Part shown: piece after piece, positions 1 to 5,887 of the stretch | Position numbering within the stretch: position 1 is the stretch's first letter | Layout of the letters: each line of letters opens with the position of its first letter | Source of the DNA: Bacillota bacterium | GTDB taxonomy: Bacteria; Bacillota; Dethiobacteria; SKNC01 | Direction: 5' to 3' | Length of the DNA stretch: 6,876 bases | NCBI GenBank assembly: GCA_007121375.1 | Contig: SKLX01000054.1 | Location: 1 to 6,876 of the forward strand | Notes under the pieces: model-generated | Told to the model about the DNA's origin: nothing | Database searches by the model: none | What the model saw: the letters and a program-made list of their open reading frames with translations, nothing else | Translations under genes and position numbers: made by a program

Positions 1-402
1 GGTTATAATTATTATAAGGAGCTAAAAGAAAAGGAAAAAGAAAGACAGGACTTTTTAAAGGAGGACAGGAAGGCTTATCGTCAAAAGCAGAGGGAGCAGG
101 AAAGGCTCCACCGGGAAGAGATAATGGCCAGGAAAAGGGAGATAAAGGGAACAGAAGATAGCTTAAAGGAAAAGGAAAAGCTTATAGAAGAACTGGAGGA
201 TAACATCTCCCTCCTGGAAGATAAATTATCAGATTCACAGATTTATGATAATTATGAAGAAGTGCGCCGGTTAAACCAGGAGTACAAAGAAGTGAAAAAG
301 GAACTGGAAAAGCTGTACAACCAGTGGGAGGAACTGGGCCTGGAGTACGATAGAATGAAAGAAAGCCTGGAACAGGAACTTAACCCTTCAGGTAAAAATT
401 AA
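1..402 (+). CDS. ABC-F family ATPase, C-terminal part (5' end outside window)
   Basis: The frame is open from base 1 to the TAA ending at 402, giving the last 133 residues of a longer protein. It opens with GYNYYKELKEKEKER, which resembles the G-N-Y-x-Y-Y-L-E-K-K stretch that follows the second nucleotide-binding domain in YdiF/Uup-type ABC-F proteins. A highly charged coiled coil follows, then a segment like the ABC_tran_CTD domain (around residues 67-116: IEELEDNISLLEDKL, then an NYEEVRRLN region, ending QWEELGLE). ABC-F proteins are soluble twin-ATPase factors that act on the ribosome; the C-terminal coiled coil of the Uup/YdiF type is linked to nucleic-acid or ribosome contacts. Both ATPase domains lie upstream, so Walker motifs cannot be checked and the subfamily is uncertain. 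The ATG at 124 is internal to the coiled coil, not a start. No terminator hairpin is visible after the stop. An isolated coiled-coil protein is the alternative, but the tail fits ABC-F well. Confidence 0.85.
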   Translation, partial: GYNYYKELKEKEKERQDFLKEDRKAYRQKQREQERLHREEIMARKREIKGTEDSLKEKEKLIEELEDNISLLEDKLSDSQIYDNYEEVRRLNQEYKEVKKELEKLYNQWEELGLEYDRMKESLEQELNPSGKN

Positions 403-422
403 CACATTTTTTCTAATTAATA

Positions 423-451
423 TTGAATATTTTCCCTGTTCATATTAATAT
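423..451 (+). promoter_or_regulatory. Likely sigma-A promoter of the SH3b lipoprotein gene
   Basis: TTGAAT (423-428) as a -35 and TAATAT (446-451) as a -10 are separated by 17 nt. Each box matches 4 of 6 consensus bases and the spacing is ideal. It lies in the AT-rich gap after the ABC-F gene and about 30 nt upstream of the next start codon. It is called by pattern only; AT-rich sequence gives such matches by chance. Confidence 0.4.
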
Positions 452-480
452 AAAACAAAGGGAAAGGTGAGGAGGTCATC

Positions 481-912
481 ATGAATAAATTAAAAATCTT
501 ATTAGTTCTAGCACTGGTAGTATCCATGACTTTTTGGGTGTTTGGCTGTGGACCGCAGGAGGAAGAGGAAATTGATGTTAATGGTGAAGAGATGGAGGAA
601 GAAGATTATCTTACCCCTATTAATGGCGAGGAAGGCCCGGATGAGGGTGCAGGCGATCTTTTTGATTCCGTATATGTTACAGTTACCGATTCGAATGTTA
701 ACCTGAGGTCCGGCCCGGGAACAGACTATGATGTGGTTGGCTCTGTAAATGCTGGCGACGAACTGGAGGTTGAATTCTTCTTGAATCACTGGATCAAGGT
801 CAGGACCCAGGAGGGGGCAGAAGCTTTTATCGCCGGGTGGCTAACGGATGAGAACCTGCCCGAGCCCGACGAGGAAAATCTTAGAAATGAAGAAGTTGAA
901 GAGGTTTATTAA
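481..912 (+). CDS. SH3b-domain lipoprotein
   Basis: This 143-residue protein has a Lys-containing N-terminus, a hydrophobic segment (residues 5-21) and a lipobox-like V-F-G-C, so Cys23 is the probable lipidated residue. Phe at -2 is slightly atypical. An extremely acidic low-complexity linker follows (about 25-62). One bacterial SH3 domain (SH3_3 type) occupies about 64-127, with the diagnostic NVNLRSGPGTDYDVVG and the later NHWIKVRT and FIAGWL strands. Such domains usually bind peptidoglycan or wall-linked partners. The inferred product is a small lipoprotein outside the membrane, with the acidic linker spacing the SH3b domain away from it. The start is supported by AGGAGGT at 470-476, 4 nt before ATG. 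No enzymatic domain is present, so it may be an adaptor or wall sensor; a specific role cannot be assigned. It appears to be a single-gene unit between a promoter and a hairpin. Confidence 0.85.
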   Translation: MNKLKILLVLALVVSMTFWVFGCGPQEEEEIDVNGEEMEEEDYLTPINGEEGPDEGAGDLFDSVYVTVTDSNVNLRSGPGTDYDVVGSVNAGDELEVEFFLNHWIKVRTQEGAEAFIAGWLTDENLPEPDEENLRNEEVEEVY

Positions 913-948
913 CCATAATTAAAGGTAGCCCTTTTTAAGAAATGAGTA

Positions 949-991
949 ATTGGCTCCGGCATAATGATAAAAGCCGGAGCCAATATATTTT
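949..991 (+). terminator. Hairpin terminator after the lipoprotein gene
   Basis: A perfect 12-bp inverted repeat, ATTGGCTCCGGC (949-960) and its complement (973-984), encloses a 12-nt loop and is followed by ATATTTTA. The GC-rich stem and the position 37 nt after the stop codon fit an intrinsic terminator. The T tract is short and interrupted, so termination may be partial, letting some transcription into the fumarase genes. No separate promoter for those genes was clear. Confidence 0.65.
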
Positions 992-1061
992 ACCTTCCTC
1001 TTAAAAGAAAAGAAGGATTTAGGAAGGAAACTGTCAAATTTTATTTTAAGATGGAAAACCC

Positions 1062-1078
1062 GGGGAGGGTTAAACTTG
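1062..1078 (+). promoter_or_regulatory. Ribosome site that decides the TTG start of the fumarase alpha gene
   Basis: GGGGAGGG (1062-1069) lies 6 nt before TTG at 1076. The in-frame ATG at 1088 would be 18 nt away, too far. The TTG start also restores the N-terminal pattern M-x-x-I-x-V-x-x-I-T typical of class I fumarase alpha subunits. Confidence 0.7.
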
Positions 1079-1933
1079 CAAATTATCATGGTGGAAGATA
1101 TAACCAGGAATGTTGCCCGGATGTGCTGTGAGGCAAATATGCATCTGGGCCAGGATGTTAAGGTTGCCCTGGAGAGAGCTTTAACAATTGAAGAATCTCC
1201 TGCTGGTAGAGAAGTTTTAAAAGAGCTTTTGGAAAACGCAGAAATCGCAGACAAAGAAAGAATACCCCTGTGCCAGGATACGGGGGTTGCCGTGGTCTTT
1301 GTGGAGATGGGCAGGGAAGTAATAATTGAAGGGGGCGACCCGTTAGAAGCCATTAACCAGGGAGTAGAAAAGGGCTACCAGGAGTGTTACTTGAGAAAAT
1401 CCATGGTAGGAGATCCCTTGAAGCGGATAAACACCGGAACTAATACCCCTGCCGTAATCCACTGGGAAATGGTACCAGGAGATAAATTAAAAATAACAGT
1501 TGCCCCGAAAGGTGGAGGCAGTGAGAATATGAGCACTTTGAAAGTATTAAAACCGGCCCAGGGGGAGAAGGGGGTTATTGATTTTGTGGTGGAAACTGTC
1601 CGGGAGGCAGGAGCCAACCCCTGCCCACCCCTGGTAGTGGGAGTAGGCCTGGGGGGCACATTCGAAAAGGCTGCCCTGCTGGCTAAAAAAGCTCTCCTTA
1701 GACCCCTTGGCCAGGCCCACTCCGATTCCTATTATGCCCGGCTGGAAGAAGTGATCCTGGAAAAGGTTAACAGCCTGGGGATAGGTCCCCAGGGCTTTGG
1801 AGGCAGAATCACGGCCCTGGCCGTTCATATTGAATATTTCGCAGCCCATATAGCCTCTTTACCCGTAGCCGTTAATTTAAACTGTCATGCTTCCCGTCAT
1901 GTGGAAAGGGTTTTTCAGGGGGTGAAAAAGTGA
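1076..1933 (+). CDS. Fumarate hydratase class I, alpha (N-terminal, Fe-S) subunit
   Basis: This 285-residue protein is the iron-sulfur subunit of a two-subunit class I fumarase, which interconverts fumarate and (S)-malate in the cytoplasm. Three cysteines in family contexts are the expected ligands of the labile [4Fe-4S] cluster: Cys66 in PLCQDTG, Cys183 in NPCPP, and Cys270 in NCHASRH. Other family motifs are GTNTPAVIHWE (121-131), KGGGSENMS (145-153), GVGLGGTFEKA (189-199) and GIGPQGFGGR (235-244). Length matches the stand-alone alpha subunit. The TTG start is chosen from the ribosome site and N-terminal alignment. The gene overlaps the beta gene by 4 nt (GTGA), so translation is probably coupled. 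Tartrate dehydratase (TtdA) is homologous and cannot be strictly excluded, but fumarase is the usual function of this pairing in anaerobic Firmicutes. Confidence 0.92.
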   Translation: MQIIMVEDITRNVARMCCEANMHLGQDVKVALERALTIEESPAGREVLKELLENAEIADKERIPLCQDTGVAVVFVEMGREVIIEGGDPLEAINQGVEKGYQECYLRKSMVGDPLKRINTGTNTPAVIHWEMVPGDKLKITVAPKGGGSENMSTLKVLKPAQGEKGVIDFVVETVREAGANPCPPLVVGVGLGGTFEKAALLAKKALLRPLGQAHSDSYYARLEEVILEKVNSLGIGPQGFGGRITALAVHIEYFAAHIASLPVAVNLNCHASRHVERVFQGVKK

Positions 1934-2487
1934 AGGGAAAAAAAATAAAACTTCCCCTCCAGGAGGAAGAAATCAAAGACTTAAAGAGGGGAGACCGCCT
2001 TCTTCTTTCGGGAACCCTTTATACTGCTCGGGATGCGGCCCATAAACGCCTCCTGGAAGCTTTAGACAGGGGGGAGGAACTTCCCTTTCGAATCAAGGGT
2101 CAGGTGATTTACTATGTGGGGCCTACGCCTCCTCCTCCCGGTAAAGTAATTGGCTCTGCAGGGCCGACCACCAGTTCCCGGATGGATTCCCTTACCCTAC
2201 CCCTGTTGGAAAGGGGGCTAAAGGGTATGATCGGGAAAGGGAGCAGGTCAGAGGAAGTTAAAAGAGCCCTTCAAAAACATGGGGCCTTTTACCTGGCAGC
2301 GGTAGGAGGGGCGGGAGCCTTTTTATCTAAAAAAATTAAATCAGCCCGGGTAGTAGCTTATGAAGATCTGGGCCCCGAAGCTATTTATCAACTGGAAGTA
2401 GAGGATTTTCCCGTGGTGGTAATAAATGATATCCATGGGGGAGATCTTTATGAAGAGGGAAAGGCCCGCTATGCCAGGGAAAAATAA
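1930..2487 (+). CDS. Fumarate hydratase class I, beta (C-terminal) subunit
   Basis: This 185-residue partner subunit completes the fumarase active site with the alpha subunit. Visible family motifs are GDRLLLSGTLYTARDAAHKR (21-40), YYVGPTPPPPGKVIGSAGPT (61-80) continuing TSSRMD, IGKG (101-104), AAVGGAGAF (123-131) and EDLGPEAI (145-152). In class I fumarases the GSAGPTT-x-x-RMD region contributes substrate-binding residues. Length is normal for a free-standing beta subunit. The GTG start at 1930 overlaps the alpha stop, and AGGGGG at 1917-1922 inside the alpha gene lies 7 nt upstream, consistent with coupled, roughly equimolar synthesis. The stop codon is embedded at the edge of the following terminator stem. 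TtdB of tartrate dehydratase is the main alternative. Confidence 0.92.
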   Translation: MKGKKIKLPLQEEEIKDLKRGDRLLLSGTLYTARDAAHKRLLEALDRGEELPFRIKGQVIYYVGPTPPPPGKVIGSAGPTTSSRMDSLTLPLLERGLKGMIGKGSRSEEVKRALQKHGAFYLAAVGGAGAFLSKKIKSARVVAYEDLGPEAIYQLEVEDFPVVVINDIHGGDLYEEGKARYAREK

Positions 2488-2517
2488 AAATAAGGGTTTT
2501 TAAACCCTTATTTTTAT
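2484..2517. terminator. Bidirectional terminator shared by fumarase and gatCAB operons
   Basis: A perfect 16-bp inverted repeat (2484-2499 with 2502-2517) has a GGG/CCC core flanked by A/T runs and a 2-nt apparent loop. Read on either strand it gives a stem ending in a T-rich tract, the normal form of a convergent intrinsic terminator. Only 42 nt separate the fumarase stop (2487) from the gatB stop (2530), so this is the sole punctuation between the two operons. The stem covers the fumarase beta stop codon. Confidence 0.85.
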
Positions 2518-2529
2518 GAAAACTTATTT

Positions 2530-3966
2530 TTATTTTAACTTCTCCCCCAAAAGTTTATTAACCATCTGGGGGTTTGCTTTTCCTTTGGTGGCTTTCATTA
2601 CCTGCCCTACCAAAAATCCCAGGGCTTTTTTCTTGCCTCCCTTAAAATCTTCTACGGGCCCCGGGTTAGCTTCAATGACTTCCTCAATGATTCGTTCCAG
2701 TTCCCCTTCATCAGCTATCTGGACCAGGCCTTTTTCTTCAACTATAGTTTCCGGGTCTTCTCCCCTTTGAAACATTTCTTCAAAAACTGTTTTGGCGATT
2801 TTACCGCTTATGGTTCCTTTATCAATTAGCTGGAGCAATTGGGCAAGCTGCCGGGGAGCGATCTTACAGCCGGTTATTTCCATCTTTTCTGCCTTGAGGT
2901 AAGCCAATAACTCACTCATTATCCAGTTGCTGACGGTTTTAGGTTCGTTATAGTCTTTAAGGGTTTCATCGAAAAAGTCAGCCAGTTCCCGGGAACTGGT
3001 AAGGACCTCTGCATCGTAATCGGGGAGTTGATATTCTTCTTTAAATCTTTCCTGTTTTTCATCGGGAAGTTCTGGAAGCTGGTTTCGAACCTCCTCTATC
3101 CAGCTGGAGTCTGTCTCTAAAGGAATGACATTGGGGTCAGGAAAACAGCGGTAGTCAGAAGCGGCAAATTTGCTGCGCATGGCGGTGGTAGTTCCCTTAT
3201 CTTCGTTCCAGTGCCTGGTTTCGGGAACTACTTCTTTGCCATCTTTACATATGCCAGTTTGCCTCTTTATTTCAAATTCAATTCCCCTTTGCACCGATCG
3301 GAAAGAGTTCATGTTTTTAAGTTCCGTCTTGTTCATAAAGGTATCGCTACCCCGGGGCCTGATGCTTACGTTGGCATCACAGCGCAGGGAGCCTTCCTCC
3401 ATTTTGCAGTCGGAAATACCTGTATATAACAGGATGGTCCTAAGCTTTTGCAGAAAAAGCCGGGCTTCTTCGGCACTTCCCACATCGGGTTCCGTAACAA
3501 TTTCAATTAAGGGAACTCCTGCCCTGTTAAAGTCTACCCGACTGTAGGGAGAGGCCAGGATGTCTCCTACATGGAGAAGCTTCCCTGTATCCTCTTCCAG
3601 GTGGAGCTGGTGGATACGAATCCTCCGGCTTTCTCCATTGACGTTAATATCTACATATCCATTGGTTCCCATAGGGAAGAAGTATTGAGATATCTGATAG
3701 CCCTTGGGAAGATCGGCATAAAAATAGTTCTTCCGGTCAAAGGTAGTATAATCTACAATGTCACAATTCAAGGCCAGAGAAGCTCTCATGGCAAACTCCA
3801 CAGCCCTTTTGTTTAAAATGGGACGGGCTCCGGGAAGACCCAGGCACACGGGACAGGTTTGGGTATTGGGCTCTGCCCCGAAGGTTGTGCTGCAGCCGCA
3901 GAATATTTTTGTTTTAGTTAATAATTCCACATGAATTTCCAGTCCAATAACAGGTTCAAACTTCAC
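2530..3966 (-). CDS. gatB: Asp/Glu-tRNA amidotransferase subunit B (GatB)
   Basis: GatB binds the misacylated tRNA, phosphorylates the Glu or Asp side chain and transfers ammonia to it in the GatCAB complex. From the preferred GTG start it has 478 residues. Family motifs: VIGLEIHVEL with Glu10 and His12, four cysteines Cys23, Cys25, Cys38 and Cys41 (a zinc-ribbon-like set found in many clostridial GatB), HLEEDTGK (122-129), FNRAGVPLIEIVTEPD (146-161), MEEGSLRCDANVS (189-201) and KTELKNMNSF (213-222). A C-terminal helical tail follows (about 345-478). All recognisable catalytic motifs look intact. One departure is Cys274 in DYRCFP, where Tyr is usual. Start choice: GTG at 3966 sits 6 nt after GAGGTG (3978-3973) and puts Glu10/His12 at the family positions. 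The longer ATG at 3987 (485 aa, overlapping the gatA stop as TAATG) has no good ribosome site, but coupling keeps it possible. It is last in the operon. Confidence 0.95.
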   Translation of the reverse strand: MKFEPVIGLEIHVELLTKTKIFCGCSTTFGAEPNTQTCPVCLGLPGARPILNKRAVEFAMRASLALNCDIVDYTTFDRKNYFYADLPKGYQISQYFFPMGTNGYVDINVNGESRRIRIHQLHLEEDTGKLLHVGDILASPYSRVDFNRAGVPLIEIVTEPDVGSAEEARLFLQKLRTILLYTGISDCKMEEGSLRCDANVSIRPRGSDTFMNKTELKNMNSFRSVQRGIEFEIKRQTGICKDGKEVVPETRHWNEDKGTTTAMRSKFAASDYRCFPDPNVIPLETDSSWIEEVRNQLPELPDEKQERFKEEYQLPDYDAEVLTSSRELADFFDETLKDYNEPKTVSNWIMSELLAYLKAEKMEITGCKIAPRQLAQLLQLIDKGTISGKIAKTVFEEMFQRGEDPETIVEEKGLVQIADEGELERIIEEVIEANPGPVEDFKGGKKKALGFLVGQVMKATKGKANPQMVNKLLGEKLK

Positions 3967-3978
3967 TGTTTTCACCTC
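3966..3978 (-). promoter_or_regulatory. Ribosome site favouring the internal GTG start of gatB
   Basis: On the minus strand GAGGTGA (3978-3972) is a 7-base match to the anti-Shine-Dalgarno complement, and GAGGTG ends 6 nt before GTG at 3966. The upstream ATG at 3987 has only a weak AGGA about 12 nt away. Confidence 0.6.
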
Positions 3979-3986
3979 TTTCACCA

Positions 3987-5411
3987 TTAGTTTGAAGGAT
4001 CCTGCATGCTGCTCTTTTCCAGGGCATGGGATACTTTAAGGAGTAAGTTCTCCTGGAAGGGCCTGCCCATAAGCTGTAAGCCCGCGGGCATAGTTTCAGC
4101 CTTTACAGGAACTGAAAGGGCGGGAAGCCCTGCCAGGTTGGCTGCTGATGTAAAGGTATCGGCAGCAGGAGCTATACTGCAGTCCTTTTCCACCCTTTCT
4201 AGAGAAGGTGCCATAAAGGGCACCGTAGGAGTGGCGATCATATCTACTTCTTCCAGGATTTCTTCCAGTTCATCCTTAATCCGGGTTCTCATTTTCTGAG
4301 CGGGAAGGAAGTATTCCTGGAAGTGTTTTTCTGAAGAAGCCAGGGCCCCAAAGGCTAAAAATCTTTTTAGATGTTCTCCAAAGCCTTCAGTGCGGGTGTT
4401 TATGTACATTTCATGGAGGTGGTTGGAAGAAGCTCGAAATCCGAAGCGGACTCCATCAAAGTTGGCCAGGTTGGAAAAAGCCTCCACAGCTCCAATAATG
4501 GCAGCCGTATAGGGAGAATGGAAAAAGGAAGGGGCATTGACTTCCATTATTTCTATACCCATATCCTTTAACTGTTCCAGGCCAGCTTCAAAAGCTTTCT
4601 TTACTTCTTCTTCAAGGCCTTCTACTTCATCCCATTCTTTAATTATACCTATTTTCAGTCCCTTTGGTTTTTCTATTAGCTCTTTGTGATAGTCCAGGAC
4701 AGGTTTGTCCAGGGAAGTGGGGTCACCTTCATCTTTGCCAGCGACCAGGGAAAGAATCAGTGCTGTATCCAGGGCGTTCATGGCCAGTATTCCTATTTGA
4801 TCCAGGGAGGAAGCATAATCAATTAAACCATAGCGGGATATCCTGCCATAAGTAGGCTTTAACCCCGTTACACCGCAGTAAGCGGCTGACTGCCTCAAGG
4901 CTCCCCGGGCGTCAGAAGAAAGGCCGATAAGGGAGGTCCCCAGGGCTACTGCACAGGCTGCTCCGCAGCCAGCAGTGCGGCTTTCCACCCGGGGGTTTTT
5001 AGAATGGGCAAAATAGGAATGACCCCTGGCATCTCCAATACCAAATTCGTCCAGGTTTGTTTTACCTGTAATAACTGCCCCTGCCCGGGTAAGCCTGTCT
5101 ACAACAAAGGCTTTAATAGGAGAAACATAATTCTCCATCATTTTAGATCCACAGGTGGTTTCCAGAACATCTGTACATATATTATCCCCTAAAGATACGG
5201 GTACCCCCGCCAGGGGATATTCTTCTATCTTTTTTCCTTTTACCTTTTCAACCTGTGCCAGAAAATCCTTATCCAGGGTAATATAGATATCGTATTTTTC
5301 CTGGGCTTTTTGGGCCCGGTCATAAATAGTGCTGCAGGTTTCAGAAAGGGCATTTTCTTCGGCTTTGTAAATTCCATGAAGTTTAGTAATGGTTAAGCTG
5401 GATATTTCCAA
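3987..5411 (-). CDS. gatA: GatA-family subunit with destroyed amidase active site (pseudo-amidase GatA)
   Basis: By family GatA is the glutaminase of GatCAB, hydrolysing Gln with a Ser-cisSer-Lys triad and passing ammonia to GatB. This intact 474-residue protein is clearly a GatA orthologue: TTCGSK (86-91), GKTNLDEF (116-123), GLKPTYGRISRYGL (183-196), ASSLDQIG (200-207), TRTEGFG (339-345) and NLAGLPALSVP (425-435). Yet no triad residue remains. The V-x-x-K-D-N lysine is Gly75 (VSLGDN). The GGSSGGS loop is replaced by a serine-free, shorter stretch with Cys149 and Cys153 (about 145-158). The nucleophile in S-D-T-G-G-S-I-R-Q is Ala171 (SDARGALRQ). By recalled alignment with Staphylococcus aureus GatA, glutamine-binding Arg358 is Phe351, while the Asp425 equivalent is Asp418. 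The TTG start is chosen because AGAGGAGGT (5426-5418) lies 6 nt upstream; the longer GTG at 5429 would lie upstream of and read through that site. The change from active enzyme is inferred; retention as a structural subunit is likely. Confidence 0.93.
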   Translation of the reverse strand: MEISSLTITKLHGIYKAEENALSETCSTIYDRAQKAQEKYDIYITLDKDFLAQVEKVKGKKIEEYPLAGVPVSLGDNICTDVLETTCGSKMMENYVSPIKAFVVDRLTRAGAVITGKTNLDEFGIGDARGHSYFAHSKNPRVESRTAGCGAACAVALGTSLIGLSSDARGALRQSAAYCGVTGLKPTYGRISRYGLIDYASSLDQIGILAMNALDTALILSLVAGKDEGDPTSLDKPVLDYHKELIEKPKGLKIGIIKEWDEVEGLEEEVKKAFEAGLEQLKDMGIEIMEVNAPSFFHSPYTAAIIGAVEAFSNLANFDGVRFGFRASSNHLHEMYINTRTEGFGEHLKRFLAFGALASSEKHFQEYFLPAQKMRTRIKDELEEILEEVDMIATPTVPFMAPSLERVEKDCSIAPAADTFTSAANLAGLPALSVPVKAETMPAGLQLMGRPFQENLLLKVSHALEKSSMQDPSN

Positions 5412-5426
5412 TGGATTACCTCCTCT
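5409..5426 (-). promoter_or_regulatory. Ribosome site deciding the TTG start of gatA
   Basis: AGAGGAGGT (5426-5418, minus strand) is a near-perfect ribosome site 6 nt before TTG (5411-5409), and it lies in the 22-nt gap after the gatC stop. The in-frame GTG at 5429 overlaps this region and has no site of its own. The TTG start gives M-E-I-x-x-L-T at the N-terminus, like normal GatA. Confidence 0.75.
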
Positions 5427-5433
5427 CACCCTT

Positions 5434-5721
5434 TTATTCTTCTATTATTCGGGGTACGTTAAAACAATATTCATCTGCATCAGGAGCATTTTTTAAGGCT
5501 ACCTCCACGGGAAGGGAAGTTTTTTCCTCATCTTCCCTCATAACAGAGGTTATGGAGAAGGGATGGAAGGTAGGCTCCAAGCCTTCTGTTTCCTTTAAGA
5601 AACCCAAAGCTTTCTTTAAAAGTTTTTCTGCTTCTTCTCTTAATACACTTTCCTCCTGGGAATTAAGTTTTAACCGGGCATCCCAGGCTGCATTTTTTAT
5701 TTCCTCTGGGGAAATGCTCAT
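5434..5721 (-). CDS. gatC: Asp/Glu-tRNA amidotransferase subunit C (GatC)
   Basis: GatC is the small belt subunit that wraps GatA and GatB together and stabilises the amidotransferase. This 95-residue protein has normal family length. It shows an N-terminal two-helix part (S-P-E-E-I-K-x-A-A-x-x-A-R-L-K-L, residues 4-19), the central GLEPTFHPF (47-55), the M-REDEEKTSLP strand (60-70) and the C-terminal ALKNAPDADEYCFNVPRII (75-93), which matches the usual ALKNAP...F.VPR ending. The ATG at 5721 follows AAGGGGTG with a normal spacer. It is the first gene of gatCAB, 22 nt ahead of gatA. Its conservation argues that the complex still assembles even though GatA lacks catalytic residues. Confidence 0.93.
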   Translation of the reverse strand: MSISPEEIKNAAWDARLKLNSQEESVLREEAEKLLKKALGFLKETEGLEPTFHPFSITSVMREDEEKTSLPVEVALKNAPDADEYCFNVPRIIEE

Positions 5722-5757
5722 TCTTTCACCCCTTTTTTAGTTTATTTTCCGTTAACA

Positions 5758-5766
5758 ATTATAACA
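5758..5766 (-). promoter_or_regulatory. Extended -10 promoter of gatCAB
   Basis: On the minus strand TGTTATAAT (5766-5758) is a perfect TATAAT preceded by the TG-N extension. There is no good -35 at 17 nt; TTGAGC (5790-5785) is 21 nt away. Extended -10 promoters need little -35 contact. Transcription would start near 5751, giving a leader of about 30 nt before gatC, too short for a T-box or riboswitch. Confidence 0.55.
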
Positions 5767-5772
5767 TTAGTT

Positions 5773-5870
5773 GGAGTTGGAAGGGCTCAAGAGGGGAAAA
5801 ATTTTATAATATGCACAGGGGTTTCATAAAGTGGGAGATAGGTGGGGAGCAGGGAGTTGGAAGGCTTAAG
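5773..5870 (+). repeat. Imperfect direct repeat, two copies
   Basis: GGAGTTGGAAGGGCTCAAG (5773-5791) recurs as GGAGTTGGAAGGCTTAAG (5853-5870), 80 nt apart, with one base missing and one changed. The first copy covers the region just upstream of the gatCAB -10 box. It could be an operator pair or a relic of local duplication; no known factor is recognised. Confidence 0.4.
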
Positions 5871-5887
5871 GTTTTGAGTTAATGTGA

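Noticed and set aside
919..1353. 144-codon minus-strand frame
   Set aside because: It runs through the hairpin and the fumarase alpha gene in antisense, with no recognisable domain.
3170..3547. Plus-strand frames inside gatB and gatA (also around 4006-4299 and 4664-4855)
   Set aside because: They are shadows of strongly recognised minus-strand genes, with no domain or ribosome site.
3987..5411. gatA as a decaying pseudogene
   Set aside because: No stop or frameshift across 474 codons, preserved structural motifs, good ribosome site and an intact operon; changes cluster in the active site rather than being spread randomly.
5722..5760. T-box or other tRNA-sensing leader on gatCAB
   Set aside because: The predicted leader is only about 30 nt, with no T-box sequence or terminator.
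5805..5810. Plus-strand TATAAT as a promoter
   Set aside because: No acceptable -35 at 16-18 nt, and no gene closer than about 400 nt downstream.
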